Part shown: positions 1 through 7,653 of the stretch, one piece after another
How the letters are laid out: each line of letters begins with the position of its first letter
Position numbering within the stretch: the stretch's first letter is position 1
Assembly (NCBI GenBank): GCA_016735415.1
Contig: JAERRP010000405.1
Coordinates: 1-10,902, forward strand
Length of the DNA stretch: 10,902 bases
Direction of reading: 5' to 3'
Source: Desulfobacterales bacterium
GTDB taxonomy: Bacteria > Desulfobacterota > Desulfobacteria > Desulfobacterales > UBA5852
Translations under genes and position numbers: made by a program
The notes under the pieces: model-generated
What the model was told of the DNA's origin: nothing
The model's input: the letters and a program-made list of their open reading frames with translations, nothing else
Databases searched by the model: none

Positions 1-9
1 TTCGTGGTT

Positions 10-90
10 CAGCGCAAGGCGCGCGGCCGCGCGCAAGCGGAGCATACTCCGGTATGTGAGCATTGCGGACGGTCGCGCAACACCGCGCTG
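10..90. repeat. Long imperfect palindrome downstream of nqrF
   Basis: An 81-nt imperfect inverted repeat is centred at about 49-50. The inner stem is CATAC (43-47) with GTATG (52-56) around a TCCG loop. Pairing continues through 32-38 with 60-67 (one bulged base), then 21-29 with 70-78 (nine pairs, one G-T). It ends with CAGCGC (10-15) against GCGCTG (85-90). It starts 30 bp past the nqrF stop codon on that gene's downstream side. There is no T-run on either strand, so a classical intrinsic terminator is not supported. The size, symmetry and intergenic position suit a dispersed REP-like element, and I have a vague memory of similar repeats in Desulfobacteraceae. Copy number cannot be seen here. 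Confidence 0.6.
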
Positions 91-119
91 GGCCGCGAGG
101 TGACGCGTGCAAACAACTT

Positions 120-1340
120 CTAGCCGAAGTCGTCGAAGGCGATCATCTCCCGCTCCACCCCCAGACTGTCCAGCATGTCCATCACGGCCTTGATCATCAT
201 GGGCGGGCCGCAGAGGTAATACTCGATTTCGGTGGGGTCGGGATGATCCTTGAGGTAGATGTCGTGAGCCACCTGGTGGATAAATCCGGTGGGGCCGTCC
301 CAGTGGTCTTCAGGCTGGGGGTCGGATAAGGCCACATGGTAGGAGAAATTGGGAAAGCGCGCCTGCAGATCCTGGAACTCTTGGTCGTAAAACATTTCCT
401 GGCAGGAGCGTGCCCCGTACCAGAACGTTACCCGGCGTTCGGTCCCCACGTCCAGCAGTTGGTTGAAGATGTGGCAGCGCATGGGGGCCATGCCGGCACC
501 ACCACCTATGAAACACATCTCGCGATCGGTATCCCTGACAAAGAAATCGCCGTAGGGCCCGCTCAGGCCGATCCGCTCACCCGGCTTGAGATGGAAAACA
601 AACGACGACCCCACGCCGGGCGGCAGGTCCATCTGCCCGGGCGGCGGCGTGGCGATCCGGATGGTAAAACGCCGAATCCCTTTTTCGGAGGGCGGATTGG
701 CCAGGGAATAGGCTCGGTTGACCGGTTTGTCCGAGCCGGCGGCCAGCTTGAGCAGATCGAATTGTTTCCAGGCCGCCCGGTAGGTGTCGGCCACCTGAAA
801 ATTCTTGAAGGCCGCCCGGTATTCGGGAATGTCGATCTGCATATAGGCCCCGGCCGTGAAATCCACCGTCTGGCCTTCGTCCAGTTTCAGCACCAGTTCC
901 TTGATAAAGGTGGCCACGTTGTCGTTGGAGACCACGGTGGCGTCATATCTCTGGATATTGAAAATGTCTTCGGGGATACGGATGTGCAGATCCTGTTTAA
1001 CCTTGAGTTGACAGGCCAGGCGCACGTGATCGAGCCGCTCCTTGCGGTTGACCAGGGACAACTCGGTGGGCAGGATGTCGCCGCCGCCTTCCAGCACCCG
1101 GCACTTGCAGGTCCCGCAGGTCCCCTGGCCGCCGCAGGCGCAGGGAATCAGGATCTCGTGATCCAGCAGGGAAGCCAGCAGGGATCGGCCCAGGGGGGTG
1201 GTAAGCGGCTTGTCCTCGTCGTCATTGATGACGATCCGGCGGTCGCCCTTGATGACCACCTTGGCTTCCACCAGAAGCAGCACACCCACCAGAAGCAGGA
1301 TGACCGACAGAAAAACCGCCAGGCTCAGGAGATAAATCAA
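120..1340 (-). CDS. nqrF: Na+-NQR subunit F, NADH-oxidising flavoprotein
   Basis: Electron-input subunit of the sodium-pumping NADH:quinone oxidoreductase. It oxidises NADH at FAD and passes electrons singly through a [2Fe-2S] centre. The 406 residues show an N-terminal membrane anchor (about 3-24) and a ferredoxin domain with ligands Cys69, Cys75, Cys78 and Cys110. The FAD-binding RAYS motif is at 209-212, the glycine-rich NADH-binding segment GGGAGMAPMR at 279-288, and CGPP at 377-380. The C terminus FDDFG is typical of NqrF. Length is normal for the family. The start is TTG at 1340, chosen because AGAGGGAG lies just upstream and the next Met is at residue 167, inside the FAD domain. It is last in the operon, 12 bp after nqrE. 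No apbE or nqrM is visible downstream, but only 119 bp remain. Confidence 0.97.
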   Translation of the reverse strand: MIYLLSLAVFLSVILLLVGVLLLVEAKVVIKGDRRIVINDDEDKPLTTPLGRSLLASLLDHEILIPCACGGQGTCGTCKCRVLEGGGDILPTELSLVNRKERLDHVRLACQLKVKQDLHIRIPEDIFNIQRYDATVVSNDNVATFIKELVLKLDEGQTVDFTAGAYMQIDIPEYRAAFKNFQVADTYRAAWKQFDLLKLAAGSDKPVNRAYSLANPPSEKGIRRFTIRIATPPPGQMDLPPGVGSSFVFHLKPGERIGLSGPYGDFFVRDTDREMCFIGGGAGMAPMRCHIFNQLLDVGTERRVTFWYGARSCQEMFYDQEFQDLQARFPNFSYHVALSDPQPEDHWDGPTGFIHQVAHDIYLKDHPDPTEIEYYLCGPPMMIKAVMDMLDSLGVEREMIAFDDFG

Positions 1341-1352
1341 AACGGGCTCCCT

Positions 1353-1961
1353 CTAAAGGGTAATGCCGGAAAACAGCATGAAGGCCATGGCCATCAGGCC
1401 GGTGATGATCATGTTGATGCCGAAGCCCTGCAGCCCCTCGGGCACGTCGGCATAGCGCAGTTTCATTTTGATGGTGGCCATGGAAATGATGGCCAGGGCC
1501 CAGCCGATGCCCGAGCCGGCGCCGTACACCACGGTTTCCCCGAAGGTGTAACTGCGCTCCACCATAAACAGCGAGGCCCCTAAAACGGCGCAGTTCACGG
1601 TAATCAGGGGCAGAAAAACCCCGAGCGCGTTGTAGAGCGCCTGAGAGTAACGGTCGATTACCATTTCGACCACCTGCACGATACCGGCGATGACGGCGAT
1701 GAAAAGGATCAGCTTCAGGAAACTGAGATCCACGCCCGGCAGCCCGGCCCAGGCCAACGCGCCGGGCGCCAGCAGGAAGGTGTAGATCAGCCAGTTGACC
1801 GGGGTGGTGAGGGTGAGGACGAATACCACCGCGACCCCCAGCCCCATGGATGTCTTTAGGTTTTTGGAAACCGCCAGAAACGAGCACATCCCCAGGAAAT
1901 AGGCCAGCAGGATATTGCCGACGAAGACCGAGTTGACGAAGATGCTGAGGAAATTTTCCAT
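1353..1961 (-). CDS. nqrE: Na+-NQR subunit E, integral membrane
   Basis: Membrane subunit of Na+-NQR, homologous to RnfA. With NqrD it forms an inverted pseudo-symmetric pair that binds an iron centre within the membrane and relays electrons between the NqrF [2Fe-2S] cluster and the NqrC FMN. The 202 residues are almost wholly hydrophobic, with about six transmembrane helices. The two iron-ligand cysteines are in place: Cys26 (in GMCSFLA) and Cys124 (in [11 protein letters not shown]). Relative to the Vibrio numbering I remember, the second is shifted by about four residues, consistent with a slightly longer loop around residues 65-80. The start is ATG at 1961, 12 bp after the nqrD stop. The AAGGA in the nqrD 3' end is distant, so translational coupling is likely. 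Confidence 0.96.
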   Translation of the reverse strand: MENFLSIFVNSVFVGNILLAYFLGMCSFLAVSKNLKTSMGLGVAVVFVLTLTTPVNWLIYTFLLAPGALAWAGLPGVDLSFLKLILFIAVIAGIVQVVEMVIDRYSQALYNALGVFLPLITVNCAVLGASLFMVERSYTFGETVVYGAGSGIGWALAIISMATIKMKLRYADVPEGLQGFGINMIITGLMAMAFMLFSGITL

Positions 1962-1973
1962 AGCGGCCGGGTT

Positions 1974-2587
<614 letters not shown>

Positions 2588-2606
<19 letters not shown>

Positions 2607-3325
2607 ACCTGGGGAATCTCCGGAAGTTTCAACATGCCTTTGTTGCGAAATCGGACTGAAACCGGCTCATAGGTTTGCAGGCTGTCGTGCAGCCCCGCGC
2701 TCAGATAGCGCCCCGTCATGGTGGCGCCGCTGATGCCATCCACGAAATTGGGTTGCCGGTCCGGTGCGATCACATTCGCCACTTCGCCCTTGGCGATGCC
2801 AACCGAAACGAAATGGCCGTTCGGGTCGACGATCTGCTTGCCCGTGAAATTTTGCCGAAACCATCGTTTCTCGATTTCACCGCCCAGTCCCGGCGTTTCG
2901 GAATGCTGGTAGACGGAAAAACCGGCCACCGTCCGGCCGTCCTTCTCGATGGCCAGGTAGCCGTAAATCCGGCCCCACAAACCACGACTGTCCACGGGGA
3001 CGATATAGGCCTGCACCTGATCGTCCTGCATGTAGAGATAAAGCGGCCGAACATGCTCGGCAACGGCGTCCGCCGCCACCACCCGGCCACGGTCGTCCAC
3101 GGGGAGGCATTTAATGGACTTCTGGTAGAGCGCCTTGATATCATCCGCCCGGTAACGCCGGTCCGGATCGAGCGCCCCCACGGATTTGAGGACGTTTTTC
3201 TGCCGGTCGACCAAGATATTTTCGCGCTGAAAGGCCTTGAGGCCCGTGGATGCCAGGGTCAGCAGCAGGCTGCAGACCACCCCGAGGGCCGCGGCGAACA
3301 GCAGTGTTTTCATGGCATCAGACAT
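2588..3325 (-). CDS. nqrC: Na+-NQR subunit C, covalent FMN subunit
   Basis: Na+-NQR subunit anchored by one N-terminal helix (about 6-28), with its FMN-binding domain on the outer side of the membrane; homologous to RnfG. The 245 residues include the family segment HSETPGLGGE (141-150) and the flavinylation motif DGISGAT (196-202). FMN is expected to be bound through a phosphoester to Thr202 by an ApbE-type transferase, which is not encoded in this window. The start ATG at 3325 is preceded by GAAGGGTG and overlaps the nqrB stop by 8 bp. Met5 is an alternative start. The gene overlaps nqrD by 19 bp at its end. Confidence 0.96.
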
Positions 3326-4502
3326 TGGGCACCCTTCGACGCGTACGTATCCGGACCTCGATATGATCCAGCAGCGGATTGAACAGGTTCATGAAGAGGA
3401 TCGCCAGCCCGATCCCTTCCGGAAAAGCCGGGTTGAACACCCGGATCAGTACGGTCAGCATGCCGCACATGAAACCGTAGACCCATTTGACGCTCCGCAT
3501 GTGGGTGGCCGAAACCGGATCGGTGGTCATGTAAACGATCCCGAAGGCCGATCCGCCGATCAGTAAATGATAAAACGGATTGAGCGAGAGAAAGGCCATG
3601 CTTTCGGGCCCGGCCAGCAGCTTGAGACAAAAGGCTGTTGCCAGCACCCCCAGCACACCGCCCAGAATGATGCGCCAGCTGGCAATTCCCAGAACAATCA
3701 GAAAAAGCGCCCCCACAATACACAGAAAGGTGGAGGTCCCCCCGATACTGCCGGGGTAAAACCCGAAAAAAAGTTCGGTAGTACTGTAGCCGGCGGCATG
3801 CAGTGCTTCCTCAACGGGCTGTCCGACCGGGGTGGAAGCCGATACCGACAGCGGGGTGGCGGCGGTAAACCCGTCGACAAACCGCTCGCAGGCGCCGCTG
3901 AGCGCTGTCCAGACGCTGTCGCCCGAGAGACTCACCGGATAGGCGAAATACAAAAAGGCCCGGCCGGTCAAAGCCGGGTTGAGAAAATTGCGTCCGGTGC
4001 CGCCGAAAACCTCCTTGCCGATCACGATGCCGAAGGAGATCCCCAGGGCCACCTGCCACAACGGCGTGGTGGGCGGCAGGGTCAGGGGGAAGAGCATGCA
4101 GGAGACAAAAAGCCCTTCGCTGATTTCATGTTTGCGGATGGTGGCAAACAGGATTTCCCAGAAGAACCCCACGGCATAGCTGACGATCACCATGGGCATC
4201 ACCAGCCACAGGCCGGTCAGGACCACCGGGACCGGGAACAATGAAAGCCCGGAAGCCAGCCGCGAATGATAGCCGGCATTGTAGATCCCGAAGCAAAGAT
4301 GCGGAATCAGGGCCACGATCACCAGAAACATGAAGCGTTTGACATCCAGGCTGTCGCGCACGTTCGGCCGGCGGCGAGTGCGTTCGATGGGCGCCAGGAA
4401 AACCGTCTCAATGGATTCGTAGAAGGCATACAGTTTGGCGTACTTGCCACCGGACTCGAAATGGGGGCGGAGCGCGTCAAAAAAGTTACGAACGGCTTTC
4501 AT
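3318..4502 (-). CDS. nqrB: Na+-NQR subunit B, membrane FMN/riboflavin subunit
   Basis: Large membrane subunit, homologous to RnfD. In the family it carries covalent FMN and riboflavin and contributes to Na+ translocation and quinone reduction. The 394 residues begin with an amphipathic N terminus, then about ten hydrophobic segments from residue 55 onward. Conserved landmarks include GRNFLNPALTGRAF (170-183), GGTSTF (254-259) and YMTTDPVSA (324-332). The flavinylation motif reads DGFTAATPLS (210-219), with Thr216 the predicted FMN site; it has TAAT where NqrC has SGAT. The start ATG at 4502 follows the nqrA stop by 2 bp, with its ribosome-binding site inside nqrA. The end overlaps nqrC by 8 bp. 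Confidence 0.97.
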   Translation of the reverse strand: MKAVRNFFDALRPHFESGGKYAKLYAFYESIETVFLAPIERTRRRPNVRDSLDVKRFMFLVIVALIPHLCFGIYNAGYHSRLASGLSLFPVPVVLTGLWLVMPMVIVSYAVGFFWEILFATIRKHEISEGLFVSCMLFPLTLPPTTPLWQVALGISFGIVIGKEVFGGTGRNFLNPALTGRAFLYFAYPVSLSGDSVWTALSGACERFVDGFTAATPLSVSASTPVGQPVEEALHAAGYSTTELFFGFYPGSIGGTSTFLCIVGALFLIVLGIASWRIILGGVLGVLATAFCLKLLAGPESMAFLSLNPFYHLLIGGSAFGIVYMTTDPVSATHMRSVKWVYGFMCGMLTVLIRVFNPAFPEGIGLAILFMNLFNPLLDHIEVRIRTRRRVPNV

Positions 4503-4504
4503 CG

Positions 4505-5884
4505 TCAGGCCTGCTCTTTATGGTAAGCGAACTTGGTCTGGCGGAAGGTTTCCGCCAGTTCGATTTTCGAGGGACACACGTAGGAGCACAAGCCGCATTC
4601 GACGCAATCCAGAAGGCCGTGGGCCAGGTATTCCTCCACCTCTTCGGCCAATATGCTCTTCAGGGTCATCTGGGGCCAGATGTCCACCGGGCAGACCTCC
4701 GCGCAATAACCGCAGGCAATGCAGGCCCGATGCCCGCCGTTGATGTTCGTGTCCATGGCCATGGGGGCCCGCTGCAGCGCGGAAAGAAAGGCCCGCGAAC
4801 GGCCGGGTTTATTCAGGCCCGGTCGAAACAGGGTCATGAATTCCCGTCCGGTGGCTTCCGGCAGCACGACCACGGCGGTTTCGTACAGGCCGATATGGCC
4901 GTCGGGGCTGCCGGCATAACCGCGCAAAACCCCGCCCACCACATAACGCGGGTCCGGGCAGGTGGGTTCCGCCAGCACCAGATGACTCAGCGGCGCCCCT
5001 AGTCGTGAGCGGACATGTTGCCGCTCAGCCGCTCCGCTGCCGGCCACCACGAACAACCGCTCGGTGGGGTAGGTGCCGTTCTTCAGGAATCGGGCCAGCA
5101 TCAACAGGTCCTGAGCGTTGATAAACCAGGCCCCGTTTTCTTCCGGACGGCGACGGATATGATACAGCAGGACCCCGGGATCGTCCGCCGGATACGGCCC
5201 GGCGATCGTATGGGTCAGCTCGTCCTTGAACGTCCGGCATATCTTTTTACGTCGGGGGTGCGTGTAGACGTAAACCGTGTCGCATAGCCGCTTCAATATC
5301 TTGAGGCCATACTGGAACAGCGGCCGCGTTTCTTCGTTGAGGTAGCTTTCGGGATCGGGCTGAAAGGGTTCGCGCGCATCCAGGCTCACCATGATCGCCG
5401 GCGGCACGGCCTCCGGACTGGCGATCTTGCGGTAGGGCAGCTCCCGCAGGAGGGGCCAGACCCCGCCATCCAGCAGCCGGTTGACCAGTGCTTCCCGCGG
5501 CATCCGGTCCAGTTCGGCCCCGGCGGCAGCCGGAAAAGACATGACGGCTTCCTCGTCATCAAGCTTGATGACGATTTCACGGATGACCCGCCGGGGGCCG
5601 AATACGATGTCGGCCACCACCCCCCCGCCGGGCGAAACAAAACGGATGCGCGGATCGGTTTTGTCTTCGTAGAGCACGCTGCCCACCTGAACCACATCCC
5701 CGATCCGCACCCGCAAACGGGGTTTGATGTAGGGAATATGCTCCGGCAGCACGGCCACGGTGGCGGGCACCGACAGAGAAACGAGGTCATCGCTCGGAGC
5801 GCCCTGGATGTTCAGGTCGTAGCCTTTTCGGTTCCGGATGGCTTTCATGCGTTTCAGATTCTGTGAGGGAAGGTTGAGGGCCAC
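4505..5884 (-). CDS. nqrA: Na+-NQR subunit A with two intact 4Fe-4S motifs
   Basis: Cytoplasmic subunit of Na+-NQR, first gene of the operon. The opening KAIRNRKGYDLNIQGAPS matches the NqrA N terminus, followed by the barrel-sandwich segment and a central Rossmann-like/SLBB region as in RnfC and Nqo1. Unlike well-studied Vibrio NqrA, the C terminus has two complete ferredoxin motifs: Cys388, 391, 394, 398-Pro and Cys427, 430, 433, 437-Pro, ending CPSKIELAETFRQ. Two [4Fe-4S] clusters are therefore predicted. It is placed as NqrA rather than RnfC by its N terminus, its length (459 or 447 residues) and the adjoining nqrBCDEF. The start is uncertain: GTG at 5884 gives 12 extra residues, while ATG at 5848 (Met13) fits the family start better. 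Neither has a clear Shine-Dalgarno sequence. Confidence 0.95.
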   Translation of the reverse strand: MALNLPSQNLKRMKAIRNRKGYDLNIQGAPSDDLVSLSVPATVAVLPEHIPYIKPRLRVRIGDVVQVGSVLYEDKTDPRIRFVSPGGGVVADIVFGPRRVIREIVIKLDDEEAVMSFPAAAGAELDRMPREALVNRLLDGGVWPLLRELPYRKIASPEAVPPAIMVSLDAREPFQPDPESYLNEETRPLFQYGLKILKRLCDTVYVYTHPRRKKICRTFKDELTHTIAGPYPADDPGVLLYHIRRRPEENGAWFINAQDLLMLARFLKNGTYPTERLFVVAGSGAAERQHVRSRLGAPLSHLVLAEPTCPDPRYVVGGVLRGYAGSPDGHIGLYETAVVVLPEATGREFMTLFRPGLNKPGRSRAFLSALQRAPMAMDTNINGGHRACIACGYCAEVCPVDIWPQMTLKSILAEEVEEYLAHGLLDCVECGLCSYVCPSKIELAETFRQTKFAYHKEQA

Positions 5885-5902
5885 GGTAACGATTCAGATT
5901 CT
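5850..5902. repeat. Two 13-bp direct repeats at the nqrA start
   Basis: CGTTTCAGATTCT (5850-5862) and CGATTCAGATTCT (5890-5902) match at 12 of 13 positions, with a 40-bp period. Read on the minus strand, each copy ends just before a candidate nqrA start: the ATG at 5848 and the GTG at 5884. They could be regulator half-sites on one helix face, a small duplication, or chance. Confidence 0.4.
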
Positions 5903-6098
5903 ACTACCACTTTTGGCCCCCCATTTCAACCGGTTGTCGGCGTCCGGTTAGGGTGGCAAACACCGGGAACCAACCGCCGCCGGGTATTTCGCTCTTGACT
6001 TTTAGGTCTGCAAATCTCATTGTAAATGTGTAAAATATAAATACTAATCCGAACTATCGGCACAGATAAAGGAGGAATTCAAACAGAGAAGAGCGCAA
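5885..6098. promoter_or_regulatory. Divergent nqr / gltA-side intergenic region
   Basis: This 214-bp region between nqrA (minus) and the plus-strand group must hold promoters for both. Its core, about 5995-6050, is strongly AT-rich in GC-rich surroundings. Weak candidates on the minus strand are TTTACA (6021-6026) and TAAAAG (5999-6004) with 16 bp between. On the plus strand TTGACT (5995-6000) has no good -10 at 17 bp, though TATAAA occurs at 6036-6041. A perfect 10-bp palindrome, CAACCGGTTG (5927-5936), lies about 43 bp before the nqrA GTG and could be an operator. AAAGGAGG at 6068-6075 is a strong Shine-Dalgarno match but lies 23 bp before the next ATG (6099). None of these sites is certain. 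Confidence 0.4.
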
Positions 6099-6310
6099 AT
6101 GGACCCGATCATTAAACGCCAGGTCTGTAAGTGTGAAAACTGTGGAAACGAGGCTGAAATGGTGGTCACCTGTTTCCTTCCGGAAAACACGTCCGACGCG
6201 GCTGCCACCGCACCCTCTGCACCCTCCCCGGCCGCCCCTTCCCGGAAGGTCAAAGGCCAGGCAACATGCACCCACTGCGGAAACGAGCGGATATGTGGAT
6301 CGACCTTTAA
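6099..6310 (+). CDS. Small zinc-ribbon protein, apparent frameshift near 6287
   Basis: Unrecognised small protein of about 70 residues with two similar cysteine knuckles: CENCGNEAEM (12-21) and CTHCGNE (57-63). They are joined by an Ala/Pro/Ser-rich linker (about 32-50). Together they would form a four-cysteine zinc ribbon (Cys12, 15, 57, 60); Cys10 and Cys25 are extra. As written, the frame continues to a stop at 6468-6470, 97 bp into gltA, with unlikely composition. Adding one base after 6287 makes the second knuckle read CGNEADMWIDL, mirroring CGNEAEM, and stop at TAA 6308-6310, before the gltA ribosome-binding site. A one-base deletion, sequencing error or recoding is inferred. The ATG at 6099 has only a weak GAAGAG upstream. 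The role is unknown; nucleic-acid or protein binding is possible. Confidence 0.6.
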
Positions 6311-6373
6311 TAGCGACCGTTGGCGTCAGGACGGCTCTAAAGACCCGATCCCAACCTCAGCAGGGAGAACATC

Positions 6374-7552
6374 ATGGAAGCATGCACACCCACTCTCAAT
6401 ACCGGTCTCCGCGGCGTTACGGTGGCCAGCACGAAAATCAGTGATGTCAAAGGCGCTGAAGGCAAACTGATCTATCGGGGGTTTCTGGTCAAGGATCTGG
6501 CCGAAAATGCCACCTATGAAGAAATCGTCCATCTGCTGCTTTACGAGCACCTGCCGGGCGATCAGGAATTGGAAGCCTTCAAGGCGTCGCTGGCCGAGGC
6601 ACGGGCCATCCCGGAGGCCGTGTTGCAAATCCTGAAGATGTGCCCGACCGATTCGCACCCCATGGACATCCTCCAGGCCGCCACCTCCCTGCTGGCCAGC
6701 TACGACCCGGACCTGACCGAACGCGACCGTGAAACCAGCCTGCGCAAGGCCATTCGGTTGATTGCCAAATTCCCGACCATCATGGCCGCCTGGGACCGCA
6801 TCCGCAACGGTAAGGAACCGGTCGCGCCCCTGTCCGCGATCAGCCATGCCGCCAATTTTCTTTACATGCTGACGGGTGAACAGCCGGATGAAGAGTTGAC
6901 CCGTTTCTTCGATGCCAGCCTGGTCCTGCATGCCGAGCATTCCCTCAATGCGTCCACCTTCTCGGCCCGCCAGGTAGCCTCTACGCGGGCCCACATGTAC
7001 AGTGCCGTGACCGCGGCCCTTGGCTCGCTGTCCGGTGAACTGCACGGCGGGGCCAACGTGAGGGTCATGCAGATGCTGCAGAAGATCGGGTCGGTGGATA
7101 ACGTGGAAACCTACGTCCAGCAGGAGCTCGACGCCGGCCGCCTCATTTTCGGCCTGGGCCACGCTGTTTACCAGACCGACGACCCCCGGGCCCACATCCT
7201 GGCCCCCATGTCCAAAAAAATGGGAGCGCGCATCGGCGAGCCCCACTGGTACGAAATCTCCCGGGTCCTGGAAAAAACCGGTAAAGCTGTTTTCAAAGCC
7301 AAAAAAGGGATCGACATTTACGTCAATGTCGATTTCTACAGCGCCTCGCTTTACTACGCCATGGGGATTCCGATCGACCTGTTCACGCCTCTTTTCGCGC
7401 TTTCACGGGTGGCCGGCTGGACGGCACATGTGATCGAAGAACAGTATGCCGACGCCGCTCCCAAGCCAGCGCTCTATCGGCCGGCGTCGAATTACGTAGG
7501 CGATTACTGCGGCCCGGAGGAGTGCAGTTTTGTGCCCCTCGACGATCGCTGA
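6374..7552 (+). CDS. gltA: Citrate (si)-synthase
   Basis: Condenses acetyl-CoA with oxaloacetate to citrate, entering the TCA cycle. The 392 residues span a complete short-type citrate synthase. Substrate and catalytic residues are present: His189 in LHAEHSLNAS, His224 in GELHGGAN, His263 in GLGHAVYQTDDPRA, Asp320 in YVNVDFYSA, Arg346 in ALSRVAGWTAH, and the C-terminal YRP (368-370). Many bacterial enzymes have GHRVY at the third motif. Here it is GHAVY, an alanine as in eukaryotic-type enzymes, so it is not disabling. The start ATG at 6374 has GGGAG six bases upstream. 2-Methylcitrate synthase is a close relative that sequence alone cannot fully exclude, but no prp genes are nearby. It follows the zinc-ribbon gene by 63 bp and precedes perR by about 100 bp. 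Confidence 0.93.
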   Translation: MEACTPTLNTGLRGVTVASTKISDVKGAEGKLIYRGFLVKDLAENATYEEIVHLLLYEHLPGDQELEAFKASLAEARAIPEAVLQILKMCPTDSHPMDILQAATSLLASYDPDLTERDRETSLRKAIRLIAKFPTIMAAWDRIRNGKEPVAPLSAISHAANFLYMLTGEQPDEELTRFFDASLVLHAEHSLNASTFSARQVASTRAHMYSAVTAALGSLSGELHGGANVRVMQMLQKIGSVDNVETYVQQELDAGRLIFGLGHAVYQTDDPRAHILAPMSKKMGARIGEPHWYEISRVLEKTGKAVFKAKKGIDIYVNVDFYSASLYYAMGIPIDLFTPLFALSRVAGWTAHVIEEQYADAAPKPALYRPASNYVGDYCGPEECSFVPLDDR

Positions 7553-7575
7553 CGGGCAAAGGCACTAACGATTCA

Positions 7576-7627
7576 GGCCGTGACCACCATCCGCTCAGCC
7601 TTACCGCAGCGGAGCGCTGTCACGGCC
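7576..7627 (+). terminator. Hairpin between gltA and perR
   Basis: A perfect 9-bp stem, GGCCGTGAC (7576-7584) with GTCACGGCC (7619-7627), encloses a second stem, TCCGCT (7590-7595) with AGCGGA (7608-7613), and a 12-nt loop. It begins 24 bp past the gltA stop. No T-run follows, so it may be a weak or Rho-assisted terminator, an RNA-stabilising 3' structure, or a regulatory element in the perR leader, whose ribosome-binding site (AAGGAG, 7638-7643) lies 11 bp downstream. Confidence 0.5.
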
Positions 7628-7653
7628 CGGGGGATTGAAGGAGAACGACAACA

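Noticed and set aside
336..1583. 415-codon open frame on the plus strand
   Set aside because: It is antisense to nqrF and the end of nqrE, which have full motif support; its composition (His, Gly, Gln and Pro rich) is typical of a shadow frame in GC-rich DNA.
4505..5884. Calling the first operon gene rnfC
   Set aside because: The iron-sulfur motifs are RnfC-like, but the N terminus, length and the nqrB-F neighbours, including an NADH-type nqrF, fit Nqr; Rnf has no NqrF counterpart and would carry rnfB.
6311..6470. Extension of the zinc-ribbon frame into gltA
   Set aside because: The sequence after residue 63 loses the knuckle pattern and runs 97 bp into the citrate synthase gene; a one-base frame break explains it better.
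6326..7246. 306-codon open frame on the minus strand
   Set aside because: Antisense to gltA, which carries all catalytic residues; no motif and no ribosome-binding site seen.
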